The notes beneath the pieces were generated by a model, which saw nothing but the letters and a program-made list of their open reading frames with translations, made no database searches and was not told where the DNA came from. Below, one piece after another: positions 37,441 through 46,933 of a stretch of DNA of 64,000 nt. The stretch is taken from positions 496,001 to 560,000 of the forward strand of contig NZ_NEVL01000003.1 of assembly GCF_002261335.1 (NCBI RefSeq), given 5' to 3'. Source of the DNA: Bordetella genomosp. 1. GTDB taxonomy: Bacteria; Pseudomonadota; Gammaproteobacteria; Burkholderiales; Burkholderiaceae_B. Each line of letters starts with the position of its first letter. Position 1 is the first letter of the stretch. A program made the position numbers and the translations under genes.

Positions 37441-37730
37441 GCGTAGCTCCTTGTGTCGGCAATGCCGGTTCATGAGGGTCCCGCTCCCCGTGCAAGTCTC
37501 GCTTGCCTTTCTTGCAGGCTCATGTCCCACTGCCCGGTAGCATGAACCCCCGCCCCGCGTGCGCGGTATGCCGGATAACCCGGATGCGCGCGCAACGGTT
37601 TGAAGCACCTTGCGTCCCCGGCATGCCTATAATCTCGCCGATCTCGAGCCGGGCCATCGCGCGTCCGAGCCGCAGCCGGTCCACGCCGTGGGCCGTGCCG
37701 ACCCCCCACGCCACATCGAGGAGCGGGCGC

Positions 37731-39173
37731 ATGCCCCAGCAGCCCAGAGCACTGCCGAACGTTCTTGGTCCTTTCGTGCGCCCCTCGGGCAGCCGCCTGC
37801 GCACGCTGTACGCGGCGTTGCTGGGCGGCGCCCTGCTCGCCCCGACCGCGCAGGCCGCCGACAGCCGCCTGGTGGGCGCCTTCACGCTGGACGGCGCCCA
37901 GCGCGTCGGCGTCACGGTGCAGCCCGCGGGCTCGGCCGGCCTGGCGCAGACGCTGTTCGTGCGCGTCGGCGAGGCCGAGCCGGTCGCGCTCGCCACGCTG
38001 GACGACGAAGAGGTCGACGTCTTCGACTCGGGCGACTTCGACGGCGACGGCCACGACGACTTTCTGGTGGGCCAGTCAGGCGGCACGCAGAACGTCCAGA
38101 CCCGCATGTTCCGCTATGACCCGACCGCCCGCCACTACGTCGAGCTGCAGCATCCCGGCGGCGCGGCCAGCCCGTGCAAGGGCTTCGTCTCGATCACGCG
38201 CGCCGAAGACCCCGACGATCACAGTTTCTTCGGTTCGTGCCGCTACAGCGTCAACAGCTATGGACACGAGGTCTATCGCTTCGACGCCGAGGGCAAGGTC
38301 GTGCCCACCGTGTGGCAGGTGCCGGTGTCGCTCGACAGCAGCTTGGAACCCATCGAGGTCGTGACCCGCTTCAGCGCCGACGGCAGCGTCAGCAGCATCG
38401 ACATCGAGGGCGACAACGACCTGCCGCTCGGGCCCGACAAGCAAGTCCTGGTGTCGCGGCTCGACCTCTACGACGCGCCCGACGCGGCGCGCCGCAGCGG
38501 CATGTACGTGGTGGAAAACGACCGCGTCGCGGTGCTCGACGCCAAGCCGGGCGGCTGGATCAAGATCCGCTACGACAGCAAGCGCGCGGGCGAGCTGGTC
38601 AAGTGGGTGCGCTACGACGAGATGACGTTCGACAAGTATGCCTACGGCGGCCCCGCCAAGTCGCCGCAGGCGCTCGCGCTCAACGTGTTCGACTATTTCG
38701 GCCGGGCCGGCGACGCGCTCGCCAGCACCTTCACGCTCACCGTCGACAACCCCACCGACGTGAGCGTGGCCTTGCAGAACCCGCGCATCCGCCTGCTGCT
38801 GATCGGCGACAAGAACCAGCGCACGCTGCATTCGCTCTACACCCGCGAGCCGGTCACGCTCGGCCCGCATGCCGGCGGGCGCGACGGCAGCCGCCGCGCC
38901 ACGGGCGGCCAGAAGTACAAGCCCGGCGCGACCTGGGACGACAATCCCGTGCAGTGGATCCAGCAGGCCGACGGCTCGCGGCGCTACGTGCTGCACGTCG
39001 AAGGGGCGGCCTACGTCACCTTCCTGCCGCCGCTGGTGCCGGGGCGCTATCGCATGATTGCCGTGCTGACCGATCCGGCGCTCGAACGCCCGGTCTACGC
39101 CAACGAGGTCACGTTCGACTATCCCTTGCAGGCCGAGCAGATCGACGAGCCCGAGGGCGAGTCCGGCGACTGA
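37731..39173 (+). CDS. Exported protein with FG-GAP-like and SH3-like segments
   Basis: 480 residues from ATG 37731, with GAGGAG upstream. The signal peptide ends at TAQAAD. Near residue 98 a calcium-loop-like FG-GAP/VCBS motif is seen, DSGDFDGDGHDDFLVG. Around residue 265 a stretch resembles a bacterial SH3 domain: RVAVLDAKPGGWIKIRYDSK, then GELVKWVRYDEM. The C-terminal part has a beta-sandwich look. A TATAAT hexamer (37628-37633) lies about 100 bases upstream. A small exported protein follows 31 bases later. Function unknown; cell-wall or ligand binding is possible. Confidence 0.75.
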   Translation: MPQQPRALPNVLGPFVRPSGSRLRTLYAALLGGALLAPTAQAADSRLVGAFTLDGAQRVGVTVQPAGSAGLAQTLFVRVGEAEPVALATLDDEEVDVFDSGDFDGDGHDDFLVGQSGGTQNVQTRMFRYDPTARHYVELQHPGGAASPCKGFVSITRAEDPDDHSFFGSCRYSVNSYGHEVYRFDAEGKVVPTVWQVPVSLDSSLEPIEVVTRFSADGSVSSIDIEGDNDLPLGPDKQVLVSRLDLYDAPDAARRSGMYVVENDRVAVLDAKPGGWIKIRYDSKRAGELVKWVRYDEMTFDKYAYGGPAKSPQALALNVFDYFGRAGDALASTFTLTVDNPTDVSVALQNPRIRLLLIGDKNQRTLHSLYTREPVTLGPHAGGRDGSRRATGGQKYKPGATWDDNPVQWIQQADGSRRYVLHVEGAAYVTFLPPLVPGRYRMIAVLTDPALERPVYANEVTFDYPLQAEQIDEPEGESGD

Positions 39174-39204
39174 GCCGGCGCCCCTTCATCGACCAGGAGA
39201 CATC

Positions 39205-39552
39205 ATGTTCTTGTATCGCAGCCTGCGGCATTCCGCCCTCGCCTTCGGCCTGGCCGCGGCCAGCGCGGCGGCCAGCGCGGCGGCGCAGGCCGACGACGCG
39301 CCCAAGGAAGTCAGTTGCGAGGCGCTGGCGCAGTCGTTCGGCAAGACCTACTTCGCCTTTCCCGAGATCAAGCCGGGCAAGGTCGAGCGCCTGGTGAGCT
39401 GGCGCGCGGCCTGCACCGAAAAGCCGCCCAAGGGCGACGGCAACGTGTACCGCCTGTGCCAGGCCGACCTGCCCGAAGGCGGCCAGGTGTTCTACTGGCT
39501 CAAGACCGGCGTGAACAATGAGTCGAGCGGCTACGAAATCTGCGACGAGTAG
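39205..39552 (+). CDS. Small exported cysteine-containing protein
   Basis: 115 residues from ATG 39205, preceded by AGGAG. The signal peptide ends near AAAQADD. The mature part of about 85 residues has four cysteines (VSCEAL, AACTEK, RLCQAD, YEICDE), enough for two disulfides in the periplasm. No family recognised. It is downstream of and probably co-transcribed with the FG-GAP/SH3-like protein, and converges with the LD-carboxypeptidase gene. Confidence 0.7.
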   Translation: MFLYRSLRHSALAFGLAAASAAASAAAQADDAPKEVSCEALAQSFGKTYFAFPEIKPGKVERLVSWRAACTEKPPKGDGNVYRLCQADLPEGGQVFYWLKTGVNNESSGYEICDE

Positions 39553-39562
39553 ACCGTAGACC

Positions 39563-40693
39563 CTAGCGCACCACCGCCTGCTCCAGCAGCAGGCCGCCGC
39601 GCGCCGTGTCCAGCGTCACGCGCGCACCCAGCGGCAGCATCAGGTTGGGATCGCCGTGGCCGCTCGGCCACGCGCTCAAGACAGGCACATTCAACTCGCG
39701 CAGATTGGCCATCAACAGCGGCTCGATCAGGCTTTGCGCCGCCGCATCGGGCATGCCGAGCCCCAGGCGCGTGAAGCTGCCGAGCAGCACCGCCCGCACG
39801 CCTTCGAGCTTGCCGGCCGCGCGCAGCTGCGCCAGCATGCGGTCGAGCCGGGCCGGGTGCTCGTTCACATCTTCCAGGAACAGCACGGCGTCCTGCGTAT
39901 CGATCTCGTACGGCGTGCCCATCAGCGCGCTGATGAGCGCCAGGTTGCCGCCGATCAGCCGGCCGGTGGCGCGGCCCGGCGAGAGCACGCGCGGCGCGAA
40001 TTCGGGCGGCGGCACGATCCAGGCGCCGGCCGGCACGCCGCCGCTCACCATGGCGAACGCCAGCGACTCGGTGGGCTCGGCCTTGCCCGCCATCAGGTCC
40101 TGCGCCAGCATCGGACCGTGGAAGGTCACGAAGCCCGCGCGCGCCTGCAGCGCCAGATGCAGCGCGGTGATGTCGCTGTAGCCGATGAAGGGTTTGGGGT
40201 TGGCCGCGATCAGTGCGTAGTCCAGGCCGGCCAGCAGACGCCACGAGCCGAAGCCGCCCTGCAGGCACCAGATCGCGCCGATGTCGGGCGCGCGAAACGC
40301 CTCGTGCAGATCGGAGAGCCGCGCCTCGTCGGGCCCGCCCAGGAAATCGTACGGCGGCTCCATGCGCATGCGGGTGGCGGGCATGGGCACGGGTTCGTAG
40401 CCGCGATCCAGCAGCCACTGCACCGCATCGTCGGCAGCCACCGGGGCACCGCTTGCGGGCGCAACGATCGCGACGCGGGCACCGGGCTTGAGCGCCGGCA
40501 CCGCCGCGCGCGCCGGGCCTGCCAGGGCGTTGGACACGCCCGCGCGCGGTGTGTGGCGGCCGGCCGGCGCGCGCGCAGCGCAGGCCGCGAGCAGGCTGCT
40601 CATGCCCAACGCCCCGGCGCCCAACAGCAGCCGGCGCCGGGTCGGCGAGCAGGGAGTATGGATGGGTGGCACGGGGCGGTCTCGATCTGGCAC
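39563..40693 (-). CDS. LD-carboxypeptidase (peptidase S66), Tat-type lipoprotein
   Basis: 376 residues from GTG 40693, behind AGGAA. The N-terminus has a twin-arginine signal PTRRRLLLGAGALGMSSLLA with a lipobox LLAAC, so the protein should be exported folded and lipidated. The S66 domain has nucleophile Ser173 in FIGYSDITALH, the acid in LFLEDVNEHPARLDRM and the histidine in PSGHGDPNLMLPLGA. LdcA homologues trim the terminal D-Ala from murein tetrapeptides and are usually cytoplasmic; this one is sent outward. Confidence 0.88.
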   Translation of the reverse strand: MPDRDRPVPPIHTPCSPTRRRLLLGAGALGMSSLLAACAARAPAGRHTPRAGVSNALAGPARAAVPALKPGARVAIVAPASGAPVAADDAVQWLLDRGYEPVPMPATRMRMEPPYDFLGGPDEARLSDLHEAFRAPDIGAIWCLQGGFGSWRLLAGLDYALIAANPKPFIGYSDITALHLALQARAGFVTFHGPMLAQDLMAGKAEPTESLAFAMVSGGVPAGAWIVPPPEFAPRVLSPGRATGRLIGGNLALISALMGTPYEIDTQDAVLFLEDVNEHPARLDRMLAQLRAAGKLEGVRAVLLGSFTRLGLGMPDAAAQSLIEPLLMANLRELNVPVLSAWPSGHGDPNLMLPLGARVTLDTARGGLLLEQAVVR

Positions 40694-41023
40694 GGCGATG
40701 GGTTCCTGGCGGGCGCCGCAAGCGGCGCGGTCTGTGTGTAGGCGAGCCTAGCACGAGCCGTGACGGCCGGCCGGCACCGATACGCCAAAAGCGCAGGCTC
40801 GGTCGCCTCGGCAATACCCGACACGGCCGAGCGCGTACACTGGCATGGCAAGGGCCGGCGTCCGGCCGGTCTGTCGCCCGCAAACGTAACTGCAGGTTTC
40901 TTCGCGCCGCGCGGCGCGCGTGTGCCGGGGCTGCACGTCTGAGCCCCTGTGGCAGCGCGTCAGCCTGAAAAAGCCGGCGCCGAAGTGCAGTATCATCCGG
41001 GCACTTCATACAGGAGCTCCACC
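40694..41023. other. 330-base divergent intergenic region
   Basis: This stretch separates the LD-carboxypeptidase gene from the parvulin gene. Apart from a TATCAT -10-like hexamer at 40991-40996, 28 bases before the parvulin start, I see no hairpin, repeat or coding signal. Confidence 0.4.
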
Positions 41024-41305
41024 ATGGCCCAAGCCACCGCACGCCACATCCTGGTTTCGACCGAAGCCAAGGCCACCGAACTCAAGACCGCCATCGAAAA
41101 CGGCGCCGACTTCGCGCAGCTCGCGCGTGAAAATTCCTCGTGCCCGTCGGGCCGCAACGGCGGCGACCTGGGCTCGTTCGGCCCGGGCCAGATGGTCAAG
41201 GAATTCGACACCGTCGTGTTCAGCGCCCCGGTCAACGAAGTGCAAGGTCCGGTCAAGACGCAGTTCGGCTACCACCTGGTCGAAGTGACCAGCCGCCGCG
41301 ACTGA
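41024..41305 (+). CDS. Parvulin-type peptidyl-prolyl isomerase (PpiC-like)
   Basis: 93 residues from ATG 41024 with AGGAG upstream. A bare parvulin domain: ARHILVSTEAKATELKTAIE, GADFAQLARENSSCPSGRNG, GDLGSFGPGQMVKEFD, QFGYHLVEVTSR. Length and sequence match PpiC, the small cytoplasmic isomerase. The usual catalytic elements (His in the first strand, Cys/Asp in the centre, His in YHLV) are present. It forms its own unit with a strong terminator. Confidence 0.95.
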   Translation: MAQATARHILVSTEAKATELKTAIENGADFAQLARENSSCPSGRNGGDLGSFGPGQMVKEFDTVVFSAPVNEVQGPVKTQFGYHLVEVTSRRD

Positions 41306-41323
41306 TCGTCCGATCGCCGCCCG

Positions 41324-41350
41324 AAACCCCGCCCCGGCGGGGTTTTTTAT
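41324..41350 (+). terminator. Intrinsic terminator after the parvulin gene
   Basis: AAACCCCGCC at 41324-41333 pairs with GGCGGGGTTT at 41336-41345, followed by a T run. The stem is ten perfect base pairs, starting 18 bases after the stop. Confidence 0.92.
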
Positions 41351-41479
41351 TGTCTGCGCGCGCAACCATCCGGCCGCTGGCGCGACATGACTTGCAACAC
41401 TTCGACCGCCGCGGCCGATGGCACGCACGCGTCAAACCGCGTTTACTGGCGGGTCTTCGTCATTTCGCAGGTAAGACCC

Positions 41480-43495
41480 GTGTTCAAGCGCCTGATCTCC
41501 GCCCTCTCCGCCAAGCAAGACGACAAGGCCGCCGAGCCCACACCGGCCGCACCGCCCGCGGCTGCGGCGGGCGATCCCGCGGTGGGCGAACCCACGGCGG
41601 GCAGACCCGCGGCGGGCGCACCCGACGACGGCGACCTGATCACCGTCTACGACGCCTACGGTCGCGAGCTGCGCATCACGCGCCCGGAATGGCGCGAGAA
41701 GGTGTTCCTGCCGAATCTGCGCGAACAATGGAACGATCCGGCCGGCCTGTACAACCTCATTCTCAGCGGCCTGAACGATGACCTGGCCGCCGACCTGCCG
41801 GACGCCGCGGCGCGCCTGGTGGAGATCGACCCGATCGCCGAACGCAGCCACACGGTGAACGGGATCGTGCTGATGAAGCTCGGCCGCCTGGACGAGGCCG
41901 AGGCCACCTTGCGCGCCGGCATGGAACGCGCCGGCGCCACCGGCACCCTGCTCACCAACCTGGCCAAGGTGCAGACCGAGCGCGGCGACGAGACCGCCGC
42001 CGACCAGACGCTGTGGCGCGCCCTGGAAACCGATCCCAACCTGGACAACGGCCTGTCGTGGTGGGCCTCGATCCAGCGCGAGCGCGGCGGCGACGCCGGT
42101 TATGTGCAGGGGCTGCAGCGGGTTGCCGCCCTGCCCGGCAGCTGGCGCGCGCAGCTGTGGCTCGCGCGCGCGGATCTCGAGCAAGGCCGCACGGACGCCG
42201 CCGTTGCCCGCTATCGCGCGGCGCTGGCCGGCGGGCAGCTCGACGCGCACGCCCTCACCATGATCTCGGGCGACCTGGGCCGCAACGGCCAGATCCCGCT
42301 GATCCTGGAGCTGGTCGGCCCCGCCTATGATCCCGAGCGCCACGACCCGATGACCGGCCTGAACCTGCTGCGCGCGTGCCAGGAGCTCGGCAACGCCGAT
42401 GCTGGCGAGGCGCTGCTCGAACGGCTCTACGCGCTCGGCCACCAGGGCCTCAAACAGCACCTGGACCAGTTCGCCGGCGCCTTCCAGGAAATGCGCACCC
42501 AGGCCTCCACCAGCAAGCCGGTGGACCCCGCGGACTTCAAGGTCAGCACCCTGGCGCTGAGCCAGCCGGTCTGGCATTACGGCCTGCGCAATCCCAAGTG
42601 GTTCTTCACGCAGAAGCCCGAAGGCACGCCCGAGGTCGCGTTCTTCGTCTTCACCGTGAGCGCGGGCGACAACGAGCAGACCGAGTCGCAACGCGAGGAC
42701 GAGCGCGGCCGGCTGACGCGCTCGCTGCCGCTCTACCTGGCCGAGGCCACGCGCTACTGGACCGACCTGGCCGCCACCGCCTACTTCCTGGTGGTCGAGG
42801 GCGGCGGGCCGGTTGTGTCCGCGGGCGCCCACGCGCCGGACGCGCTGTTTGGCATCGTGCCGCCGCAGACGCGCTACCTGGTGACCGGCGAGGTCGAGGG
42901 CGCCGCGACCGACACCGGCCCGTGGCAGGTCACCGTGCATCTGTGGGACTGCGCCGAGCGGCGCGAGCTGGCCCGCGAGACCGGCCAGGCCTCGCCCGAC
43001 ACGCTTGGCGCCCTGACGCTCGAACTCGAGCAACGCCTGCTCGCCCATCTCGGCGGCGCCCGGGCCGAACCGCTCGATGCGTTCTATCGCCGGCCCGACG
43101 CGGCGAAGATGCCGATCTATCTCAGCTACCTCAGCCAGGCCTTCACGCTGACGCTGCTGGCCACCGGCACCACGCCCAAGGCCAATCTGTGGGGCGAGCG
43201 CGCCATGCTGGACTGGCCGATCAAGATGACGCTGCAGTGGCCCGATTACCCCGCGCTGCCCATCATGGCCCTGTCCGGCCTCGGCAAGGCGCGCGAGTAC
43301 GGCTCGGAGGTGCTGGGCGAATACCGCGAGCGCGCGCTGCAGTTGCTGCGCGACCATCGCGACGCGCCCGTGGCCCGGCTCGAGCCCGTGGTCTGGCGCG
43401 CGTTCGGGATGACGGCCGAACTCGATGCGTGCGCGCGCAACCCTGCGGGCGACGCCGCCCATGGCGAATGGATCGCCCGCCTCCAGGAAGCCTGA
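41480..43495 (+). CDS. Large TPR-containing protein, function unknown
   Basis: 671 residues from GTG 41480 (VFKRLISALSAKQDD); a longer frame exists upstream but lacks a ribosome site. After an Ala/Pro/Gly-rich linker built from an imperfect repeat (GDPAVGEPTAGRPAAGAP), tetratricopeptide repeats span about 120-330, for example MKLGRLDEAEATLRAGMERA and ERGDETAADQTLWRALETDP. The C-terminal half (about 340-671) is a conserved-looking domain with no known match in memory. No signal peptide. It is followed by convergent chrA. Confidence 0.8.
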   Translation: MFKRLISALSAKQDDKAAEPTPAAPPAAAAGDPAVGEPTAGRPAAGAPDDGDLITVYDAYGRELRITRPEWREKVFLPNLREQWNDPAGLYNLILSGLNDDLAADLPDAAARLVEIDPIAERSHTVNGIVLMKLGRLDEAEATLRAGMERAGATGTLLTNLAKVQTERGDETAADQTLWRALETDPNLDNGLSWWASIQRERGGDAGYVQGLQRVAALPGSWRAQLWLARADLEQGRTDAAVARYRAALAGGQLDAHALTMISGDLGRNGQIPLILELVGPAYDPERHDPMTGLNLLRACQELGNADAGEALLERLYALGHQGLKQHLDQFAGAFQEMRTQASTSKPVDPADFKVSTLALSQPVWHYGLRNPKWFFTQKPEGTPEVAFFVFTVSAGDNEQTESQREDERGRLTRSLPLYLAEATRYWTDLAATAYFLVVEGGGPVVSAGAHAPDALFGIVPPQTRYLVTGEVEGAATDTGPWQVTVHLWDCAERRELARETGQASPDTLGALTLELEQRLLAHLGGARAEPLDAFYRRPDAAKMPIYLSYLSQAFTLTLLATGTTPKANLWGERAMLDWPIKMTLQWPDYPALPIMALSGLGKAREYGSEVLGEYRERALQLLRDHRDAPVARLEPVVWRAFGMTAELDACARNPAGDAAHGEWIARLQEA

Positions 43496-43528
43496 GGGGC
43501 TGCGGGCCGGCCGGCAGCGGGCGGGCCC

Positions 43529-44908
43529 TCAGCCCGCCATCCGCGCCACCACGCCGGCCAGGCCGCACACCAGCACGACCTCGATCGGTCCGCGCTTGAA
43601 GCGCACCAGCGCCACCAGCGCGGCCACCGCGATCGCCGCCGCCAGCAGGTCCGGCGGCGCGTCCAGCCCCTGCGGCCAGAGCGTGTGGTAGCCGAAGAAC
43701 ACGGCCAGGTTGAGGATCACGCCCACGACCGCCGCGGTGATCAAGGTCAGCGCCGCCGACAGCTTGAAGTCGTGCTTGGTGGCCTCGACCAGCGGCCCGC
43801 CTGCCAGGATGAACAGAAACGACGGCAGGAAGGTGAACCACGTCACCACCGTGGCCGCCAGGGCGCCGGCCAGTACCGGCGAGCCCGGGCCCAGCAGCTC
43901 GTGCGTGTAGCCGCCCACGAAGCCCACGAACGCCACCACCATGATGAGCGGCCCGGGCGTGGTCTCACCCAGGGCCAGGCCGTCCATCATCTGGCCGGCC
44001 GTGAGCCAGCCGAAATGGTCCACCGCGCCTTGGTAGAGATACGGCAGCACGGCATAGGCGCCGCCGAAGGTCAGCAGCGCGGCCTTGGTGAAGAACAGCC
44101 CCATCTGGACATAGGCGCCCTGCCAGCCGAACACGGCGGCCAGCGCGCCGAGCGTGCCCAGCCAGAGCAGCAGCCCACAGGCCGCGACCCGCGCCAGCCC
44201 CGCCCAGCGAAAACGCGCGTGCGGCGGCGTGGGCGTGTCGTCGTCGATCAGGGCGGGGCCATGGCCCGCGGCGGCCGCGCCATGGCCGGCGCGCGCGGCG
44301 AACAGCCCCGGCCGCCAGCGGCCCCCCAGGTAGCCCGCCAGCGCGGCGAGCGCGACGATCAGCGGAAACGGCATGCCGAGGGCGAAGATCGCCACGAACG
44401 CGCCTGCCGCGATGGTCCACAGCGCGGGATTGTGCAGCGTGCGCCCGCCGATACGGTGCGCCGCGTGCAGCACGATCGCCACCACGGCCGGCTTGATGCC
44501 GTAGAACAGGCCCGCCACCCACGGCACGTCACCCTGCGCCAGATAGAGCCACGACAAGCCGGTCAGGATGAACAGCGACGGCAGCACGAATAGCGCCCCC
44601 GCCACGATGCCGCCCCAGGTGCGATGCATGAGCCAGCCCAGATAGGTGGCGAGCTGCTGCGCCTCCGGGCCGGGCAGCAGCATGCAGTAGTTGAGCGCGT
44701 GCAGGAAACGCCGCTCGCTGATCCAGCGCCGCCGCCCCACCAGCTCGGCATGCATGATGGCGATCTGGCCCGCGGGCCCGCCGAAGCTGATGAAGCCCAG
44801 GCGCAACCAGAACCAGAAGGCCTCGCGCCAGGGAATGGCGGCCGCGGCACCGGCGGTGCTGGCCTGGGCCGGGGCGCCGGTGCGTTCGATATCGACGGGA
44901 TCTTGCAT
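43529..44908 (-). CDS. chrA: Chromate transporter, two-domain type
   Basis: 459 residues from ATG 44908; a TTG two codons earlier is also open. The first CHR domain has FISFGGPAGQIAIMHAELV and LLPGPEAQQLATYLGW; the second has LTFGGAYAVLPYLYQGAVD and LGETTPGPLIMVVAFVGF. The two halves are joined by an Ala/His-rich linker (about 205-230). Long-chain CHR proteins are chromate efflux pumps driven by the proton force. It stands without a chrB regulator gene nearby. Confidence 0.92.
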   Translation of the reverse strand: MQDPVDIERTGAPAQASTAGAAAAIPWREAFWFWLRLGFISFGGPAGQIAIMHAELVGRRRWISERRFLHALNYCMLLPGPEAQQLATYLGWLMHRTWGGIVAGALFVLPSLFILTGLSWLYLAQGDVPWVAGLFYGIKPAVVAIVLHAAHRIGGRTLHNPALWTIAAGAFVAIFALGMPFPLIVALAALAGYLGGRWRPGLFAARAGHGAAAAGHGPALIDDDTPTPPHARFRWAGLARVAACGLLLWLGTLGALAAVFGWQGAYVQMGLFFTKAALLTFGGAYAVLPYLYQGAVDHFGWLTAGQMMDGLALGETTPGPLIMVVAFVGFVGGYTHELLGPGSPVLAGALAATVVTWFTFLPSFLFILAGGPLVEATKHDFKLSAALTLITAAVVGVILNLAVFFGYHTLWPQGLDAPPDLLAAAIAVAALVALVRFKRGPIEVVLVCGLAGVVARMAG

Positions 44909-45081
44909 GTGCAAAGCCGGTGGTCACGCGGACGCCGGACGCGGCCGCTGCGCGGAGCATACCCCGGCCGGATGACGGCCGGCGTCATGTGCTCATGCCG
45001 AAACGCGCTGGATCGCCGCAAAGCCGGCAAGGCAACGGCGCGGCGCCCGCGCGCCACCGGGGCGACCCGGCCCGACGGTCC

Positions 45082-45621
45082 TCAGAAACTGAGCCACTCG
45101 CGCAACGTCGGCAGGCCGAAGGCGCCGGGCGCCAGCATGCCGAACGCCCACACCATCGCGGAGGCCGCGTTGGCGATCTGGAAGGGGCGCAGCGGCATGG
45201 CGCAGATGCCGGCGATGAGCGGCACCACCGCGCGCAGCGGGCCGAAGAAACGGCCGATGAAGATGCCCCAGGCGCCCCACTTGCCGAAGAAGGCATGGCC
45301 GCGTTCGGCCATGTCGGGGTGGCGCGACAGCGGCCAGACGCGCAGCGCCTTGTACTGGAACTTGCGGCCGATCGCATAGGAGAGCCAGTCGCCCAGGTAG
45401 GCGCCCAGCGCGGCCGCGCCCCACAACGGCCAGAACGACAGCCCGCTCTCCCCGATCAGTCCGCCCAGACCGAACAGGATCACCGTCGCCGGCAGGACCA
45501 GCGACAGGAACGCCAGCGATTCGCCGAACGCCAGCAGCAGGATCACGAACGCGGCCCAGTTGGGATGCTGGGCCGTGGTGTGGATCACGGTATCGACGAA
45601 ATTGTGCAGCTCGTTCATCAT
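45082..45621 (-). CDS. DedA-family (SNARE-associated/VTT domain) membrane protein
   Basis: 179 residues from ATG 45621; ATG 45618 is also possible. Family features: LAFGESLAFLSLVLPATVIL, GAYLGDWLSYAIGRKF, and the motif GRFFGPLRAVVPLIAGICAM with its essential arginine. DedA proteins are needed for membrane potential and lipid carrier (undecaprenyl phosphate or phosphatidylethanolamine) translocation. It is transcribed alone. Confidence 0.92.
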   Translation of the reverse strand: MMNELHNFVDTVIHTTAQHPNWAAFVILLLAFGESLAFLSLVLPATVILFGLGGLIGESGLSFWPLWGAAALGAYLGDWLSYAIGRKFQYKALRVWPLSRHPDMAERGHAFFGKWGAWGIFIGRFFGPLRAVVPLIAGICAMPLRPFQIANAASAMVWAFGMLAPGAFGLPTLREWLSF

Positions 45622-45978
45622 CGGGCGCTAGCATACTCCGGCTCGGGCCGGTCTTCCGGCCCCGTCCACCCCGCCGCGCGGGGTCCTGTTCACGCTGGCA
45701 TGCCAGCCGGTCGCGGCCAGGCCGCCCGCCGCGATTCGACAAGCGGGCCCGCGTCACGCACAATCAGGACGCCGTTCGAACCGAACGATGCGGCCGCAAC
45801 GATCGCGATCCGATCGACGCGGCCCCGGCACGCGCTCCCATCCGAGCCCGGATCGATCCCTGACACTGCCTTCGGCGCCAAGCATGCGCCGTGCCCGGGC
45901 GGTCACCTCGCACCCGGCAGGACGCCGGCAGCGCCCCGCGGCCGACCAGGCCGGCAACACCGCAACCGAGTACACCGA
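45622..45978. other. 357-base intergenic region, nothing definite seen
   Basis: Divergent spacer between the DedA and ADP-ribosylglycohydrolase genes. Frames in it are short or lack coding character. No terminator-like hairpin or repeat was recognised; promoters for both genes should lie here. Confidence 0.4.
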
Positions 45979-46902
45979 ATGACCCAACTTTCCCGCCGGG
46001 ACCAGCTTCGTGGCGGCCTGCTAGGCCTGCTGGTGGGCGACGCCCTCGGCGTGCCCTACGAGTTTCACGATGCCGCCACCATTCCGGCGCCGGCCGCGAT
46101 CGACATGGTTCCGCCCAGAGGCTTCGCGCGGGCGCACGCGAGCGTGCCGCCCGGCACCTGGAGCGACGACGGCGCGCAGGCGCTGGCGCTGCTCGATGCG
46201 CTGCTGCAGGACCGCAGCCTCAATCTCGACACCTTCGCCGCCAATCTGCTGGCCTGGTACCGCCAGGGTGCCTTCACGCCCGACGGCGTCGTGTTCGACG
46301 TGGGCCTGCAGACCGACCGCGCCTTGCGCGCGCTCGACGCGGGCGCGGCCGCGCCGCAGGCCGGCCCCGCCGGCGAACGCGACAACGGCAACGGCTCGCT
46401 GATGCGCTGCCTGCCGGTGGTGATGGTCGCCGCCACCCACGACGACGCGCTCAAGCTGGCGCGGCGACAGAGCCTGGTCACGCACGGACACGCGCGCTCG
46501 CAGCTCGCCTGCGCGCTCTATGCGCTCACCGGAATGGGATTGCTCGAAGGGGTGGCCCCCGCCGACGCCGTGCGCGCCGCCGAGGACGAACTGCTGTCGC
46601 GCTGCGGCGGCACCACCGAAGAGGCGGAGCTCAAGATCGTGCTCGATGGCCGCTACGAGGCGCCGCAGGGGTCGGGCTACGTGGTCGACAGCTTCTGGTC
46701 GGCCCTGCACTGCCTGCTGTCGACCGACAGCTTCGAGGCCTGCGTCAAGCGCGCCGTGGCCCTGGGCAACGACACCGACACCACCGCCGCGATCGCAGGC
46801 GGGCTGGCCGGCCTGCGCTACGGCGAGGCCGCGATTCCCGCCGCCTGGCGCGACGCCTTGCGCGGCCGCGGCGAAGTCGAGCGCTGGCTGGTGCAGTTCT
46901 GA
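45979..46902 (+). CDS. ADP-ribosylglycohydrolase family protein
   Basis: 307 residues from ATG 45979 (MTQLSRRDQLRGGLLGLL). The ARH/DraG fold marks are GLLVGDALGVPYEFH, the first metal-site motif GTWSDDGAQAL (the usual DDT reads DDG here), NGNGSLMRCLPV and the second metal-site motif GNDTDTTAAIAGGLAG. Members remove ADP-ribose from proteins or DNA using two magnesium ions. There is no nitrogenase or DraT gene, so the target is open. It converges with the M28 peptidase. Confidence 0.9.
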   Translation: MTQLSRRDQLRGGLLGLLVGDALGVPYEFHDAATIPAPAAIDMVPPRGFARAHASVPPGTWSDDGAQALALLDALLQDRSLNLDTFAANLLAWYRQGAFTPDGVVFDVGLQTDRALRALDAGAAAPQAGPAGERDNGNGSLMRCLPVVMVAATHDDALKLARRQSLVTHGHARSQLACALYALTGMGLLEGVAPADAVRAAEDELLSRCGGTTEEAELKIVLDGRYEAPQGSGYVVDSFWSALHCLLSTDSFEACVKRAVALGNDTDTTAAIAGGLAGLRYGEAAIPAAWRDALRGRGEVERWLVQF

Positions 46903-46903
46903 G

Positions 46904-46928
46904 GACGGGCGGCGCAAGGCCGCCCGTC
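46904..46928. terminator. Hairpin between convergent genes
   Basis: GACGGGCGGC at 46904-46913 pairs perfectly with GCCGCCCGTC at 46919-46928 around GCAAG. It sits exactly between the two stop codons. There is no T run, so termination may be weak or act as a convergent-transcript barrier. Confidence 0.5.
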
Positions 46929-46933
46929 GTGGT

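Noticed and set aside
37600..37633. Full sigma-70 promoter upstream of the FG-GAP-like gene
   Set aside because: The TATAAT is convincing, but the TTGAAG and TTGCGT candidates are 22 and 12 bases away, outside normal spacing, so only the -10 is mentioned.
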